From positions 744,001 through 808,000 of the forward strand of contig CAWAWJ010000001.1 in NCBI GenBank assembly GCA_963785735.1: DNA of 64,000 nucleotides, in the 5' to 3' direction. A program made the translations under genes and the position numbers. Origin of the DNA: REEB95 sp963785735 (GTDB lineage Bacteria; Pseudomonadota; Alphaproteobacteria; ATCC43930; CGMCC-115725). This document shows positions 9,913 through 19,977 of this stretch, piece after piece. Below the pieces are notes generated by a model that was given only the letters and a program-made list of their open reading frames with translations, searched no databases and was not told the origin of the DNA. The first letter of the stretch is position 1; every line of letters begins with the position of its first letter.

Positions 9913-10322
9913 CCGGGCCCGGAATCCCCATAGACGAGGAAGCGGTCGAGGAACAGTTCATCCGCTCGACCGGTCCGGGCGGGCAGAACGTCAACAAGGT
10001 CGAAAGCGCGGTGCAGCTGCGCTACGACCTCAACAAGGCGCGCTTTCTCGACAAATCCTCGCGCCGGCGCCTCAAGGCCCTGGCCGGGCGCAAGCTCAGC
10101 CGCGACGGCGTGCTGATGATCACCGCGCACCGCTTCCGCTCGCAGGAACGCAACCGCGAGGATGCGCGGTCGCGGCTCTTGGAATTGCTCACCCAAGCGG
10201 CGCGCGCGCCGAAGCCCCGCCGCGCCACCCGGCCTTCCCGCACGTCGCGCGAGAAACGCCTTACGGCCAAACATGCGCGCGGTCGCATCAAGCATCTCCG
10301 CCGCGGCCCGGACGAGGATTAG
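9909..10322 (+). CDS. arfB: Alternative ribosome-rescue factor ArfB (YaeJ), peptidyl-tRNA hydrolase
   Basis: ArfB releases nascent peptides from ribosomes stalled on non-stop mRNAs. The 137-residue protein carries the release-factor GGQ motif in the context RSTGPGGQNVNKVESAVQL (about residues 19-37) and a long basic C-terminal tail (RPSRTSREKR and KHARGRIKHLRR) that in E. coli ArfB enters the empty mRNA channel. Full-length release factors are much longer, which favours ArfB. The GTG start overlaps the stop of the NodT-like gene, so it is probably co-transcribed with the pump genes although functionally unrelated. Confidence 0.93.
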   Translation: MTGPGIPIDEEAVEEQFIRSTGPGGQNVNKVESAVQLRYDLNKARFLDKSSRRRLKALAGRKLSRDGVLMITAHRFRSQERNREDARSRLLELLTQAARAPKPRRATRPSRTSREKRLTAKHARGRIKHLRRGPDED

Positions 10323-10383
10323 GGGCGCCCCCGGCTTCTTGGCCTTCTCGCGATTCCATTCCCGCTGGTGTATTCTCGCCCTC

Positions 10384-11361
10384 ATGGCATCACCCGCCGA
10401 TTGGGAAACGCCGCCGCAAGCGCGGCCCAAGCCCGAGGATTACGATTTCAACCTCGAGCGCTCGCTCGCCTCGGTGCTGGGGGTGCAGGCCTCCGTGCCC
10501 GAGGACGCCTTCACCGCCGGCACGCTCGGCACCGAGCGCGCGGGGAACGGCGTCGTCATCCGCGCCGACGGCATCGTTCTCACCATCGGCTATCTCGTCA
10601 CCGAGGCCGAAACCATCTGGCTCAACACCCATGACGGAAGGGCATTGCCGGGTCACGCGCTCGCCTATGACCAGGAAACCGGCTTCGGCCTGGTGCAGGC
10701 GCTGGGCAAGCTCAATCTGCCGGCCTTGCCCTTGGGCGAATCCTCAGCCGCGCGCATCGGCGACAAGGTGGTGGTGGCGGGATCGGGCGGGCGGCAACGC
10801 TCGGTCGCGGCGCATATCGCGGCCAAGCAGGAATTCGCGGGATATTGGGAATATCTCCTCGAAGAGGCGCTCTTCACCGCGCCCGCGCATCCCAATTGGG
10901 GCGGCACCGCGGTCATCGACAAGGCGGGCAAGCTCATCGGCATCGGCTCGCTCCACTTGCAGCAGGCGCGCGACAACGCGCCGCCCGAGCATCTCAACAT
11001 GGTGGTGCCGGTCGATCTCCTGAAGCCGGTCTATGACGATCTCCTCACCATCGGCCGGCAGAACAAGCCGCCGCGGCCCTGGCTCGGGCTTTACGCCACC
11101 GAGATCGACGGCAAGGTGGTGGTGGCGGGCATGGCCAGCAAGGCGCCGGCGCGCCAGGCCAATATCCACACCGGCGACATCGTCCTGTCATTGGCCGGCA
11201 AGGAGATCGGCGATCTCGGCACGCTCTACCGCTCGATCTGGGCGCTCGGGCCCGCCGGGGTCGAGGTGCCGATGGTGGTGTTCCGTGACGGCCGCACCAT
11301 GACCATGACTCTCCGCTCCGCCGACCGCGCCAGTTTCCTCAAAAAGGCGCGGCTGCAATAA
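10384..11361 (+). CDS. HtrA/S1C-like trypsin fold protein with PDZ domain, catalytic triad lost
   Basis: The 325-residue protein has the DegP/HtrA layout: a chymotrypsin-fold domain (about residues 25-220) and a C-terminal PDZ domain (about 230-320, WLGLYATEI and GDIVLSLAGKEIGDLG). All three catalytic positions differ from active HtrA. The His motif TNxHVV reads TIGYLV, the Asp motif TDLAV reads TGFGLV, and the Ser motif GNSGG reads PNWGG. No signal peptide is evident, so it may be cytoplasmic. It starts at the ATG at 10384, after arfB. It is likely a non-proteolytic scaffold or binding protein of a known HtrA-like subfamily; its partner is unknown. Confidence 0.85.
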   Translation: MASPADWETPPQARPKPEDYDFNLERSLASVLGVQASVPEDAFTAGTLGTERAGNGVVIRADGIVLTIGYLVTEAETIWLNTHDGRALPGHALAYDQETGFGLVQALGKLNLPALPLGESSAARIGDKVVVAGSGGRQRSVAAHIAAKQEFAGYWEYLLEEALFTAPAHPNWGGTAVIDKAGKLIGIGSLHLQQARDNAPPEHLNMVVPVDLLKPVYDDLLTIGRQNKPPRPWLGLYATEIDGKVVVAGMASKAPARQANIHTGDIVLSLAGKEIGDLGTLYRSIWALGPAGVEVPMVVFRDGRTMTMTLRSADRASFLKKARLQ

Positions 11362-11395
11362 GCCGTTGTTTCAACGATCGAAGAGGGGAATACCG

Positions 11396-11608
11396 ATGAT
11401 GCTCGTGGGCGCGGCCTGGCTGTCGTATTGGATCTTTTTCCTGATCGTGATGGCGATCCTGTTCGTGCCGGTGGTGAAGATTTTGCGGCGCACGGGACAT
11501 AGCGGCTGGTGGGTGCTGCTCTATTTCGTCCCCATCGCCAACATCATCGGCTTGTGGGTGTTCGCCTTCGCGCATTGGCCGGCGCTCGATCGCGGCCACG
11601 AAACCTGA
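11396..11608 (+). CDS. Small two-helix membrane protein, DUF5684-like
   Basis: This 70-residue protein has two predicted transmembrane helices (about residues 7-26 and 38-60) with a short basic link, RRTGHSGWWVLLYFVPIAN. The GWW...FVPI(A/L)N pattern is typical of DUF5684/YhaH-like small membrane proteins. The start is the ATG at 11396, preceded by AGAGGGGA with good spacing, rather than the upstream TTG. It lies 34 bases after the HtrA-like gene on the same strand and ends just before a convergent aldolase gene. Function unknown. Confidence 0.75.
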   Translation: MMLVGAAWLSYWIFFLIVMAILFVPVVKILRRTGHSGWWVLLYFVPIANIIGLWVFAFAHWPALDRGHET

Positions 11609-11616
11609 ACCGGGCC

Positions 11617-12546
11617 TCAGGCCGCGCGCAGCGATTCCATCACCGGGCGCATCGCCGGAAGCTGCTCCAGCCGGGTCTCGATCTCGGCGCGCTGCTGGGC
11701 CGAGAGCGGCGCGTTGGGCGGCAGGATGTTGCGCCATTCGTCATTGCCGGAAATGAGCGCCATGGTCTCTTTGAGCGCCGCCACCAGCGGATAATCCTGG
11801 AATAGCACCCGCGCCGCCGCGAGCGTCTTTTGCAAGCTGTCGGCTTCGGGCTTCTGCCAGGACCGGAAGACGGCTTGCGCCAAGGGCGCGGTGACATTGA
11901 CCGAGGCCGAGATGGTGCCGACGCCGCCCGCGCGCAAATTATTGAGCAGATATTGCTCGCTGCCCGAGAATACGCCGAATCCCGGCAACGCCTTCAAGAG
12001 CGTTTCCGAATAGGCCCAATCGCCGCCGCTGTCCTTCAAGCCGGCGATCACGTCGCCGTAACGCTTCTTCAGCCGCTCGATCAGCGGGAGAGTGATCGGC
12101 ACCGCCGAAAGCTGCGGGAAATGATAAAGGTAAAGCCGCAACCGCGCATCGCCCACGCGTTCGATCACCTCGGAGAAGAAGCCGTAAAGCCCGTCCTCGC
12201 CCGGCGATTTGTAATAGAAGGGCGGCAGGATCAGCGCGCCCGCGGCGCCCATGCGCAGGATCTCGCGCGTCAGATGCACCGCGTCGGCCAGCGCGCAGGC
12301 ACCCGAGCCGATGATGCATTTCCCCGCCGGCAGCGCCAATTCCACCGTCTCGATGATTTTCAAACGCTGCCCGAGCGACAGCGAATTCGCCTCGCCGGTC
12401 GTGCCCAAGGGCGCGAGCCCGTCGCAGCCATTGGCCAGCAGCCAGCGCGCATGCGCGACAAAGCCCTTGAGATCGGGCTCGAGGTCGCGGGTCAGGGGCG
12501 TCAGGACCGCGGCGAACACGCCGCGCGGGCCGGAAGAGGGGGCCAT
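11617..12546 (-). CDS. Dihydrodipicolinate synthase/N-acetylneuraminate lyase family aldolase
   Basis: This 309-residue (beta/alpha)8 class I aldolase of the DapA/NanA superfamily cleaves or condenses pyruvate-type substrates through a lysine Schiff base. Visible motifs are the substrate loop PLGTTGEANSLS, the catalytic Tyr region LYLYHFP, and the Schiff-base Lys in GLKDSGGDW. The divergence from canonical DapA and the location away from lysine genes suggest a catabolic role, for example on a sugar acid. It is divergent from the aldolase/SDR fusion across only about 55 bases, so the two may be co-regulated. Confidence 0.85.
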   Translation of the reverse strand: MAPSSGPRGVFAAVLTPLTRDLEPDLKGFVAHARWLLANGCDGLAPLGTTGEANSLSLGQRLKIIETVELALPAGKCIIGSGACALADAVHLTREILRMGAAGALILPPFYYKSPGEDGLYGFFSEVIERVGDARLRLYLYHFPQLSAVPITLPLIERLKKRYGDVIAGLKDSGGDWAYSETLLKALPGFGVFSGSEQYLLNNLRAGGVGTISASVNVTAPLAQAVFRSWQKPEADSLQKTLAAARVLFQDYPLVAALKETMALISGNDEWRNILPPNAPLSAQQRAEIETRLEQLPAMRPVMESLRAA

Positions 12547-12601
12547 TTCACTCTCCTTCGGGCCTATCTTATCCTATGCTCGGGGCCATGAGGAAATACC
12601 C

Positions 12602-14656
12602 GTGAAAAGCCGTTGGTTGGACGAAGAAGCCAAGAGCCTGGTTTCGCGCTACGCCCAGCAGGGGGTGAACGCGGACCTCGCCTTGCGCGTCTATACCTCG
12701 CGGCTTTTGGGCCGGGAGCCGAAGCTGGTGCTTCATGGCGGCGGCAACACCTCGGTCAAGACGCGGATGGCCGATCTCCTGGGCGAGGAAACCGAGGTGC
12801 TCTGCGTCAAGGGCAGCGGCTGGGACATGGCCGAGATCGAGCCCGCCGGGCTGCCGGCGGTGCGGTTGGCGCCGCTGTTGCGGATGAAAGCGCGCAGCCG
12901 GCTTTCCGACGAGGACATGGTGCGGGTGCAACGCGCCAATCTTTTGGATCCCGCCGCGCCCAATCCCTCGGTCGAGACTTTGCTGCATGCCTTCCTGCCG
13001 GGGAAATTCATCGACCACACCCATGCCACGCCGGTGTTGAGTCTCGCCGACCAGCCCGAGGGCGAGAAGCTCTGCCGCGAGGTTTACGGATCGCGGCTCG
13101 GCGTGGTGCCTTACATCATGCCGGGCTTCGATCTCGCCAAGAAAGCGGCGCGGGTGTTCGAATCCGATCCCAAAGTCGAGGGGCTGGTGCTGCTGAAACA
13201 CGGCATCTTCACCTTCGGCGAAACCGCGCGCGAGGCCTATGAGCGCATGATCGCCGCCGTCACCGCCGCCGAAGAGCGTCTGGCGCGCGGCCGGCGCAAT
13301 CTCTTCCCTGCCGTGGTTCTGCCCCGGCGCTTGGCGCCCGTATCCGAGATCGCGCCCATCCTGCGGGGCGCTTGCGGCTTCAAGGACGAGAAGATCGAGG
13401 GCGCGTGGCGGCGCCTCGTGCTCGAATTCCGCGCGGGTCCGGCGGTATTGAACTACGTCAACGGCAAGGAGCTGTCGCGTTATTCCCAATTGGGCGTGGT
13501 GACGCCCGACCACACCATCCGCACCAAGAACCTGCCGCTGCTGCTGTCCGCGCCCGACGCCGCCAACATGGCGCAATTCCGCAAGGACACGATGGAGGCG
13601 GCCAAGGGCTTCATCGACCGCTACAAGGCCTATTTCACCCGCTACAACGCCCGCTCCGAACCCAAGAAACGCGCGCTCGATCCGCTGCCGCGCGTGGTGC
13701 TGGTGCCGGGGGTGGGGCTCTTCGGCTTGGGGCGCAGCAAGAAGGACGCGCGCATCGCCGCCGACATCGCCGAAAACGCGATATCGGTCATCACCGACGC
13801 CGAAGCGGTGGGGCGGTTCGAATCCCTGCCGGAAAAAGATTTGTTCGAGATGGAATACTGGTCCTTGGAACAGGCGAAGCTCGGCAAGGAACCGGAAAAG
13901 CCGCTCCAGGGCCAGGTGGCGCTGATCACGGGCGCGGCCGGGGCGATCGGCGCCGCGATAGCGCGCGCCTTCAAGGCGGCCGGGGCGGAGCTCGCGTTGT
14001 TGGACAAGGATTCGGCGGCGGCCGAGAAACTCGCCCGGTCGCTGGGCGCGCTGGCGGTTTCGTGCGACGTGACCGACGACCAATCGGTGCGCGACGCCTT
14101 CGCCAAGACGGTGGAATATTTCGGCGGCGTCGACATCGCGGTTTCCAACGCCGGCGCCGCCTGGCAAGGGGCGATCGGCGAGGTCGAGGACAAGGTTTTG
14201 CGCCAGAGCTTCGAGCTCAATTTCTTCGCCCATCAGCGCGTGGCGCAGGCAGCGGTCAGGATCATGCGCGCGCAAGGCATGGGCGGCTGTCTCTTGTTCA
14301 ACGTCTCCAAACAGGCGGTCAATCCCGGCGCCGAATTCGGACCTTACGGCCTGCCCAAGGCGGCGACGTTGTTGCTGATGCGCCAATACGCGCTCGAATA
14401 CGGCAAGGACGGCATCCGCGCCAACGGCGTCAACGCCGACCGCATCCGCGGCGGGCTTTTGACCAAGGATATGATCGCGTCCCGCGCCAAGGCGCGGGGC
14501 CTCGCCGAGGCCGATTACATGCGCGGCAATCTTCTGGGCCGCGAGGTTTCGCCCGAGGACGTGGCGGCGGCTTTTCTCTATCACGCGGCCGCGCTCAAAA
14601 CGACCGGCGACATCACCACCGTGGACGGTGGGAATATAGCGGCGGCGCTTCGCTGA
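12602..14656 (+). CDS. Bifunctional class II aldolase/short-chain dehydrogenase (RhaD/YuxG-like)
   Basis: This is a fusion of 684 residues. The N-terminal class II aldolase/adducin domain (about 1-420) has HGGGNTSVK, the zinc-ligand pair in FIDHTHATPV and LLKHGIFTFG. The C-terminal SDR domain (about 435-684) has GAAGAIGAAIA, the NAG motif and the YxxxK pair in PYGLPKAAT. The family cleaves a sugar phosphate such as rhamnulose-1-phosphate and oxidises the resulting lactaldehyde, though the exact sugar is not determined here. The GTG start at 12602 has GAGG 8 bases upstream. The last 16 codons are duplicated just downstream (see the repeat at 14605). Confidence 0.87.
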   Translation: MKSRWLDEEAKSLVSRYAQQGVNADLALRVYTSRLLGREPKLVLHGGGNTSVKTRMADLLGEETEVLCVKGSGWDMAEIEPAGLPAVRLAPLLRMKARSRLSDEDMVRVQRANLLDPAAPNPSVETLLHAFLPGKFIDHTHATPVLSLADQPEGEKLCREVYGSRLGVVPYIMPGFDLAKKAARVFESDPKVEGLVLLKHGIFTFGETAREAYERMIAAVTAAEERLARGRRNLFPAVVLPRRLAPVSEIAPILRGACGFKDEKIEGAWRRLVLEFRAGPAVLNYVNGKELSRYSQLGVVTPDHTIRTKNLPLLLSAPDAANMAQFRKDTMEAAKGFIDRYKAYFTRYNARSEPKKRALDPLPRVVLVPGVGLFGLGRSKKDARIAADIAENAISVITDAEAVGRFESLPEKDLFEMEYWSLEQAKLGKEPEKPLQGQVALITGAAGAIGAAIARAFKAAGAELALLDKDSAAAEKLARSLGALAVSCDVTDDQSVRDAFAKTVEYFGGVDIAVSNAGAAWQGAIGEVEDKVLRQSFELNFFAHQRVAQAAVRIMRAQGMGGCLLFNVSKQAVNPGAEFGPYGLPKAATLLLMRQYALEYGKDGIRANGVNADRIRGGLLTKDMIASRAKARGLAEADYMRGNLLGREVSPEDVAAAFLYHAAALKTTGDITTVDGGNIAAALR

Positions 14657-14732
14657 TTGGTTTGGGCGCTTCGCGCCCGGGGCGGCGACATCACCACCGT
14701 GGACGGTGGGAATATAGCGGCGGCGCTTCGCT
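14605..14732 (+). repeat. Direct duplication of the 3' end of the aldolase/SDR gene, two identical 50-bp copies 78 bp apart
   Basis: Bases 14605-14654 and 14683-14732 are identical over 50 bp. Each encodes the same C-terminal peptide (GDITTVDGGNIAAALR), the first copy followed by TGA and the second by TAA. The spacer holds a perfect 6-bp stem with a TTC loop (GGGCGC-TTC-GCGCCC, 14664-14678). It looks like a local duplication or slippage event after a hairpin. The second copy has no upstream coding sequence. Confidence 0.9.
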
Positions 14733-14937
14733 AAAGAGACCGTCGGAATCCCTTACAGCGCGCCGTAAAATTTACCACGCCCAAAACCAAGCCCTTGAAA
14801 CATAAGCTGTTTTTGAAACGGCACGGCGCTTGCTCTTACCTTGTCAGGAAACGATTTCCGCCGGCACCCGGCTCTTCTCGCGGCCCGGGCGGACGGGATT
14901 GTTTCCCCAAAGTTTGGAGGCCCGTGGACGGAAAGCC

Positions 14938-14969
14938 GGCGCCCATTAAGAGGCGCCGCTTTCTTTTTC
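14938..14969 (+). terminator. Probable intrinsic terminator
   Basis: A GGCGCC-CATTAAGA-GGCGCC hairpin is followed by GCTTTCTTTTTC. It lies 25 bases before the uracil-DNA glycosylase-like gene and could end transcripts from the aldolase/SDR gene. Confidence 0.55.
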
Positions 14970-14993
14970 GGGCCTGATGTAAAATATCCCCCA

Positions 14994-15599
14994 ATGCGCG
15001 CCGCCCTCAAATCCTCGCCCGGCAGTCTCGAAACGCTCTTGGCGGAGGTCCGCGCCTGCCGGCTTTGCGAGAAGCATCTGCCCTTGGGCCCGCGCCCGGT
15101 GGTGCGGATAACAGGCTCGGCGCGGATACTCATCTTGAGCCAGGCGCCCGGCACGCGCGTCCACGAAACCGGGTTGACCTTCAACGACCGCAGCGGCGAC
15201 CGCTTGCGGGAATGGCTCGGCATGGACCGCGAGACCTTCTATGACGAAACCCGCGTCGCGGTGCTCGGCATGGGTTTCTGTTATCCCGGGCGGGACGCGA
15301 AAGGCGGCGATCTGCCGCCGCGGCCCGAATGCGCGCCCTTGTGGCATCCCCGCTTGCTGGCGGAAATGCCAAAGGCCGAGCTCACTTTACTGGTGGGATC
15401 CTATGCCATCGATTATTACCTGCCGGAATCGCGATATCCCAGCATGACCGAGACCGTGCGTCACTGGCGCGATTACGGGCCGCGCATCTGGCCGCTGCCG
15501 CATCCTTCCTGGCGCACCACGGCCTGGGAGCGGAAGAACCCGTGGTTCAAGCGCCGGCTCTTGCCTGAATTGCGCCGCCGCGTCGCCGCCCTGCTCTAG
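14994..15599 (+). CDS. Uracil-DNA glycosylase superfamily protein
   Basis: The 201-residue protein belongs to the small UDG-superfamily proteins. It shows an N-terminal CRLCEKHLP segment, the active-site-like motif LSQAPGTRVHETGLTFND (about residues 43-60) followed by SGDRLREWLG, and the C-terminal LPHPSWRTTAW loop, which corresponds to the HPSP-type DNA-intercalating motif. It is expected to remove deaminated bases, but this branch is poorly characterised. The ATG at 14994 is chosen because it directly precedes the conserved part. Its stop overlaps the stop of the convergent methyltransferase gene. Confidence 0.82.
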   Translation: MRAALKSSPGSLETLLAEVRACRLCEKHLPLGPRPVVRITGSARILILSQAPGTRVHETGLTFNDRSGDRLREWLGMDRETFYDETRVAVLGMGFCYPGRDAKGGDLPPRPECAPLWHPRLLAEMPKAELTLLVGSYAIDYYLPESRYPSMTETVRHWRDYGPRIWPLPHPSWRTTAWERKNPWFKRRLLPELRRRVAALL

Positions 15600-16450
15600 G
15601 GATTTTTCGCGGTCACGATCCAGATCGCCGAGCCGAGCGCCACCGCGTTGCCCTTGGCATAAGGCACGAGCGCCGCGCGCGCCGCCGCCGCGACTTTTGC
15701 CCGGGTCGCGGCGCTCACATTCGCGACCGCGCGGCTCGCCGGGCCGATTTCGAGCATGTTCGCGACCGCCGCGTCGAGCCCGCCGCCCGCCGCGATATCG
15801 AAGGTCAAGTCGTGCGGCGTCAGCGCGATTTCGGCGAATCCGGCGCCGCCGAGAATGCGCTGGACGCGCGCCGGGTCGGCGAACGCGAACGGGCTCGGGT
15901 CCTCGGGCCCGAGCTTGGGCGGGCGCGGCACATGGGCATAGATCGCTTCGACCGGCACCATCGCCCAGGGATTGTCCTTGGGCGCGCGGAAGCACGAGAA
16001 CGCCATCCGCCCGCCGGGCTTCAAGGCCTTGCGCAGATTGGCGAAGGCGCGCGCCGGATCGTCGAAGAACATCACGCCGTGGCGCGAGCACAGCAGATCG
16101 AAATCGGACTTGGCGAAAACATGGGTGGTGGCGTCGGCCTCGACGAATTCCGCCCTGGCGCCGGGCGGGGCGAGGCGGCGGGCGAGACCCAGCATCGCCG
16201 CCGAGACGTCGATCCCAAGCACGAAGCCAGCCTGGCCCACCTGCTTCGCCAAGGCCAGTGCCGTCCCGCCGCAGCCGCAACCGACATCCACGGCGCGTTC
16301 GCCCGGCTTCGCCGCCGCGGCGGCGAGCAGGACGGCGGTGACGGGCGAAAACAGGCTCTCGGTGAAGCTGTTGTGGCGCGTCCAGTTCTCGCCGCCGCGC
16401 CCGGCCCAATATTCCTTGTCCGGCTTTTCGGGCTTGTCGGTCTCGCTCAT
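15596..16450 (-). CDS. Class I SAM-dependent methyltransferase
   Basis: This 284-residue Rossmann-type methyltransferase has motif I VDVGCGCGGTALAL (about residues 53-66), an acidic motif II (VLGIDVSAAML), a motif with CSRHGVMFFDDP, and the post-motif LRKALKPGGRMAF. The closest general type is the UbiE/Methyltransf_25-like group. The substrate is unknown. Its start overlaps the stop of the upstream metallopeptidase gene by 4 bases, so the two are translationally coupled. Confidence 0.85.
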   Translation of the reverse strand: MSETDKPEKPDKEYWAGRGGENWTRHNSFTESLFSPVTAVLLAAAAAKPGERAVDVGCGCGGTALALAKQVGQAGFVLGIDVSAAMLGLARRLAPPGARAEFVEADATTHVFAKSDFDLLCSRHGVMFFDDPARAFANLRKALKPGGRMAFSCFRAPKDNPWAMVPVEAIYAHVPRPPKLGPEDPSPFAFADPARVQRILGGAGFAEIALTPHDLTFDIAAGGGLDAAVANMLEIGPASRAVANVSAATRAKVAAAARAALVPYAKGNAVALGSAIWIVTAKNP

Positions 16451-16857
16451 TGTCCCTCCGTTTCGATGCGTTCCATGTCGGCGTCGGAAAAGCCGAAATG
16501 ATGGCCGATCTCGTGGACCAGCACGTGGCGCACCACGCGGTAAAGATCATCGCCGGTCTCGCACCAATAGTCGAGAATCGGCCTGCGGTAGAGGAAGATC
16601 ATGTCGATATTCGGCCGGGGGTCGCTGACGCTTTTGCGCGGCAGCCCGATCCCGCGATAAAGGCCCAGGAGATCGAAGGGGCTGTCGAGCCCCATCTCTT
16701 TCCCGGTATCCTCGTCGGGGAAATCATCGACCCGGATCACCACCGCGCCCAAATGCCGCCGCAATTTGGCGGGTATGGTCTCGAGCGCGCGGTTGGCCAG
16801 GGTCTCGATATCGGCGAGCGTGGGCGCGGCGCTCCCGGTTTTGGCGGGATCACTCAT
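16447..16857 (-). CDS. Small zincin-like metallopeptidase (DUF1025 family)
   Basis: This 136-residue protein has the zinc-binding motif VHEIGHHFGFSDADME near the C-terminus (HExxHxxGxxD) and an FLYRRPILDYW segment, both characteristic of the acidic minimal zincin-like family. No signal peptide is seen, so it is presumably cytosolic. The start at 16857 precedes the conserved IETLANRALETIP segment. It is divergent from the pterin dehydratase gene with 12 bases between starts and coupled to the methyltransferase downstream. Confidence 0.85.
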   Translation of the reverse strand: MSDPAKTGSAAPTLADIETLANRALETIPAKLRRHLGAVVIRVDDFPDEDTGKEMGLDSPFDLLGLYRGIGLPRKSVSDPRPNIDMIFLYRRPILDYWCETGDDLYRVVRHVLVHEIGHHFGFSDADMERIETEGQ

Positions 16858-16869
16858 GGGAGGCAATGC

Positions 16870-17153
16870 ATGATCGAGAAACTGAAAGGGCGGGAGCGGG
16901 CGCAAGCGCTCCGCAAGCTCCGGGCTTGGGCCAAGGTCCGGGGCCGCGACGCCATTTCGCGGAAATTCACGTTCAAGAATTTCAACCAGGCCTGGAGGTT
17001 CATGAGCCGCGTCGCACTCCTGGCCAAGAAAATGGACCACCATCCTGAATGGTTCAACGTCTACAACAAGGTCGAAATCACGCTCTCGACCCATGACGCG
17101 GGCGGGCTCTCCGCACGCGATATAAAACTGGCCCAAGCGATCGACAAATTGGC

Positions 17154-17157
<4 letters not shown>
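16870..17157 (+). CDS. phhB: 4a-hydroxytetrahydrobiopterin dehydratase (pterin-4a-carbinolamine dehydratase)
   Basis: This 95-residue protein recycles the 4a-carbinolamine formed by aromatic amino acid hydroxylases. The family signature is complete: FKNFNQAWRFM followed by KKMDHHPEWFNVYNKVEI, with the catalytic His pair in HHPEW, and a C-terminal GGLSARDIKLAQAID. No phenylalanine hydroxylase gene lies in the window, so it may serve another pterin or molybdopterin-linked role. Its 3' end overlaps the convergent synthetase gene by 4 bases. Confidence 0.92.
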
Positions 17158-19124
<1,967 letters not shown>

Positions 19125-19149
19125 TGCCCGTTTTCCTCCCGGAAGGACT

Positions 19150-19977
19150 TTAGCGCTTCCCCGCAATCGCGGCCAAGGCCGCGTTCACCGTCTTGCGCTC
19201 GGCCGCGTCCTCCGGCATCTCCCGGAGGAGGCGGTTCCAATCCTGCCGCGCCTCGTCGTAACGGCCATGCTGCGCCGCGTCATAGCCCAGATACCACAAC
19301 ACCAGCGGCTGGTCCGGATCCGCGAGCCCGATGCTCTTCAAGAGCGCCAGGACCCGGTCGGAAAGCGGCTCTTCGGGCTGGCGGTCGGCGAGCAGCGCCT
19401 CGGCCTCGGCGAGCGCGATGGATTGATCCTCGGGGCGGAGATTGCGGGCATGCTCATAGGCGTCGGCCGCCTTGCCCTCGTCGCCCATCGCCGCATAGGC
19501 GCGGCCGAGCATGGCCCAGCCATCGGCATCGTCGGGATTGGCCTCGAGCCGGGCCGAAAGGCCGTCGATCGCATCCTGGGCCGAAACATTCGGCGTCCCG
19601 CCCGAAGCGCGGCCGGCGAAAGGCAGATCGGGCAGGCCCGGCATGCCGGTTTCGAAATAGAGCGCGAAGGCGCCGAGGGCCACGCCCAAGGCAAGCAACG
19701 CGGCCAGGCGCTTGCGCGGCGGGCTCGGCTCGGCCGCGTCGCCGGCGAAGCCCGAAGCCAGAATGCGGCGCTCGATTTCGAGCCGGGCGGATGCCGCCTC
19801 GCCGGGTTCGATCAAGCCGCGCTTGAGGCTGCGCCCGATCCCGTCGAGCCGGTCGCGATAGATCGCGAGGTCGGGCCGCGCCCGGTTCCGCGCCGGCCGC
19901 GCCTCGCTCAAAAGCGGCGACAGCACCACCGCCAGCGCCGCCGCCGTCGCAACCGCCGCGATCAGGGCGACGATCAT
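19150..19977 (-). CDS. ccmI: Cytochrome c biogenesis protein CcmI
   Basis: CcmI is the apocytochrome c chaperone that hands the CXXCH peptide to the heme ligation complex. The 275-residue protein has an N-terminal membrane helix (MIVALIAAVATAAALAVVL), a cytoplasmic segment with the typical YRDRLDGIGRSLKRGLI motif, a second helix near residue 97, and periplasmic TPR repeats (ANPDDADGWAMLGRAYAAMG at about 146-165). It overlaps ccmF by 4 bases (ATGA) and ends the ccm run. Confidence 0.9.
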   Translation of the reverse strand: MIVALIAAVATAAALAVVLSPLLSEARPARNRARPDLAIYRDRLDGIGRSLKRGLIEPGEAASARLEIERRILASGFAGDAAEPSPPRKRLAALLALGVALGAFALYFETGMPGLPDLPFAGRASGGTPNVSAQDAIDGLSARLEANPDDADGWAMLGRAYAAMGDEGKAADAYEHARNLRPEDQSIALAEAEALLADRQPEEPLSDRVLALLKSIGLADPDQPLVLWYLGYDAAQHGRYDEARQDWNRLLREMPEDAAERKTVNAALAAIAGKR

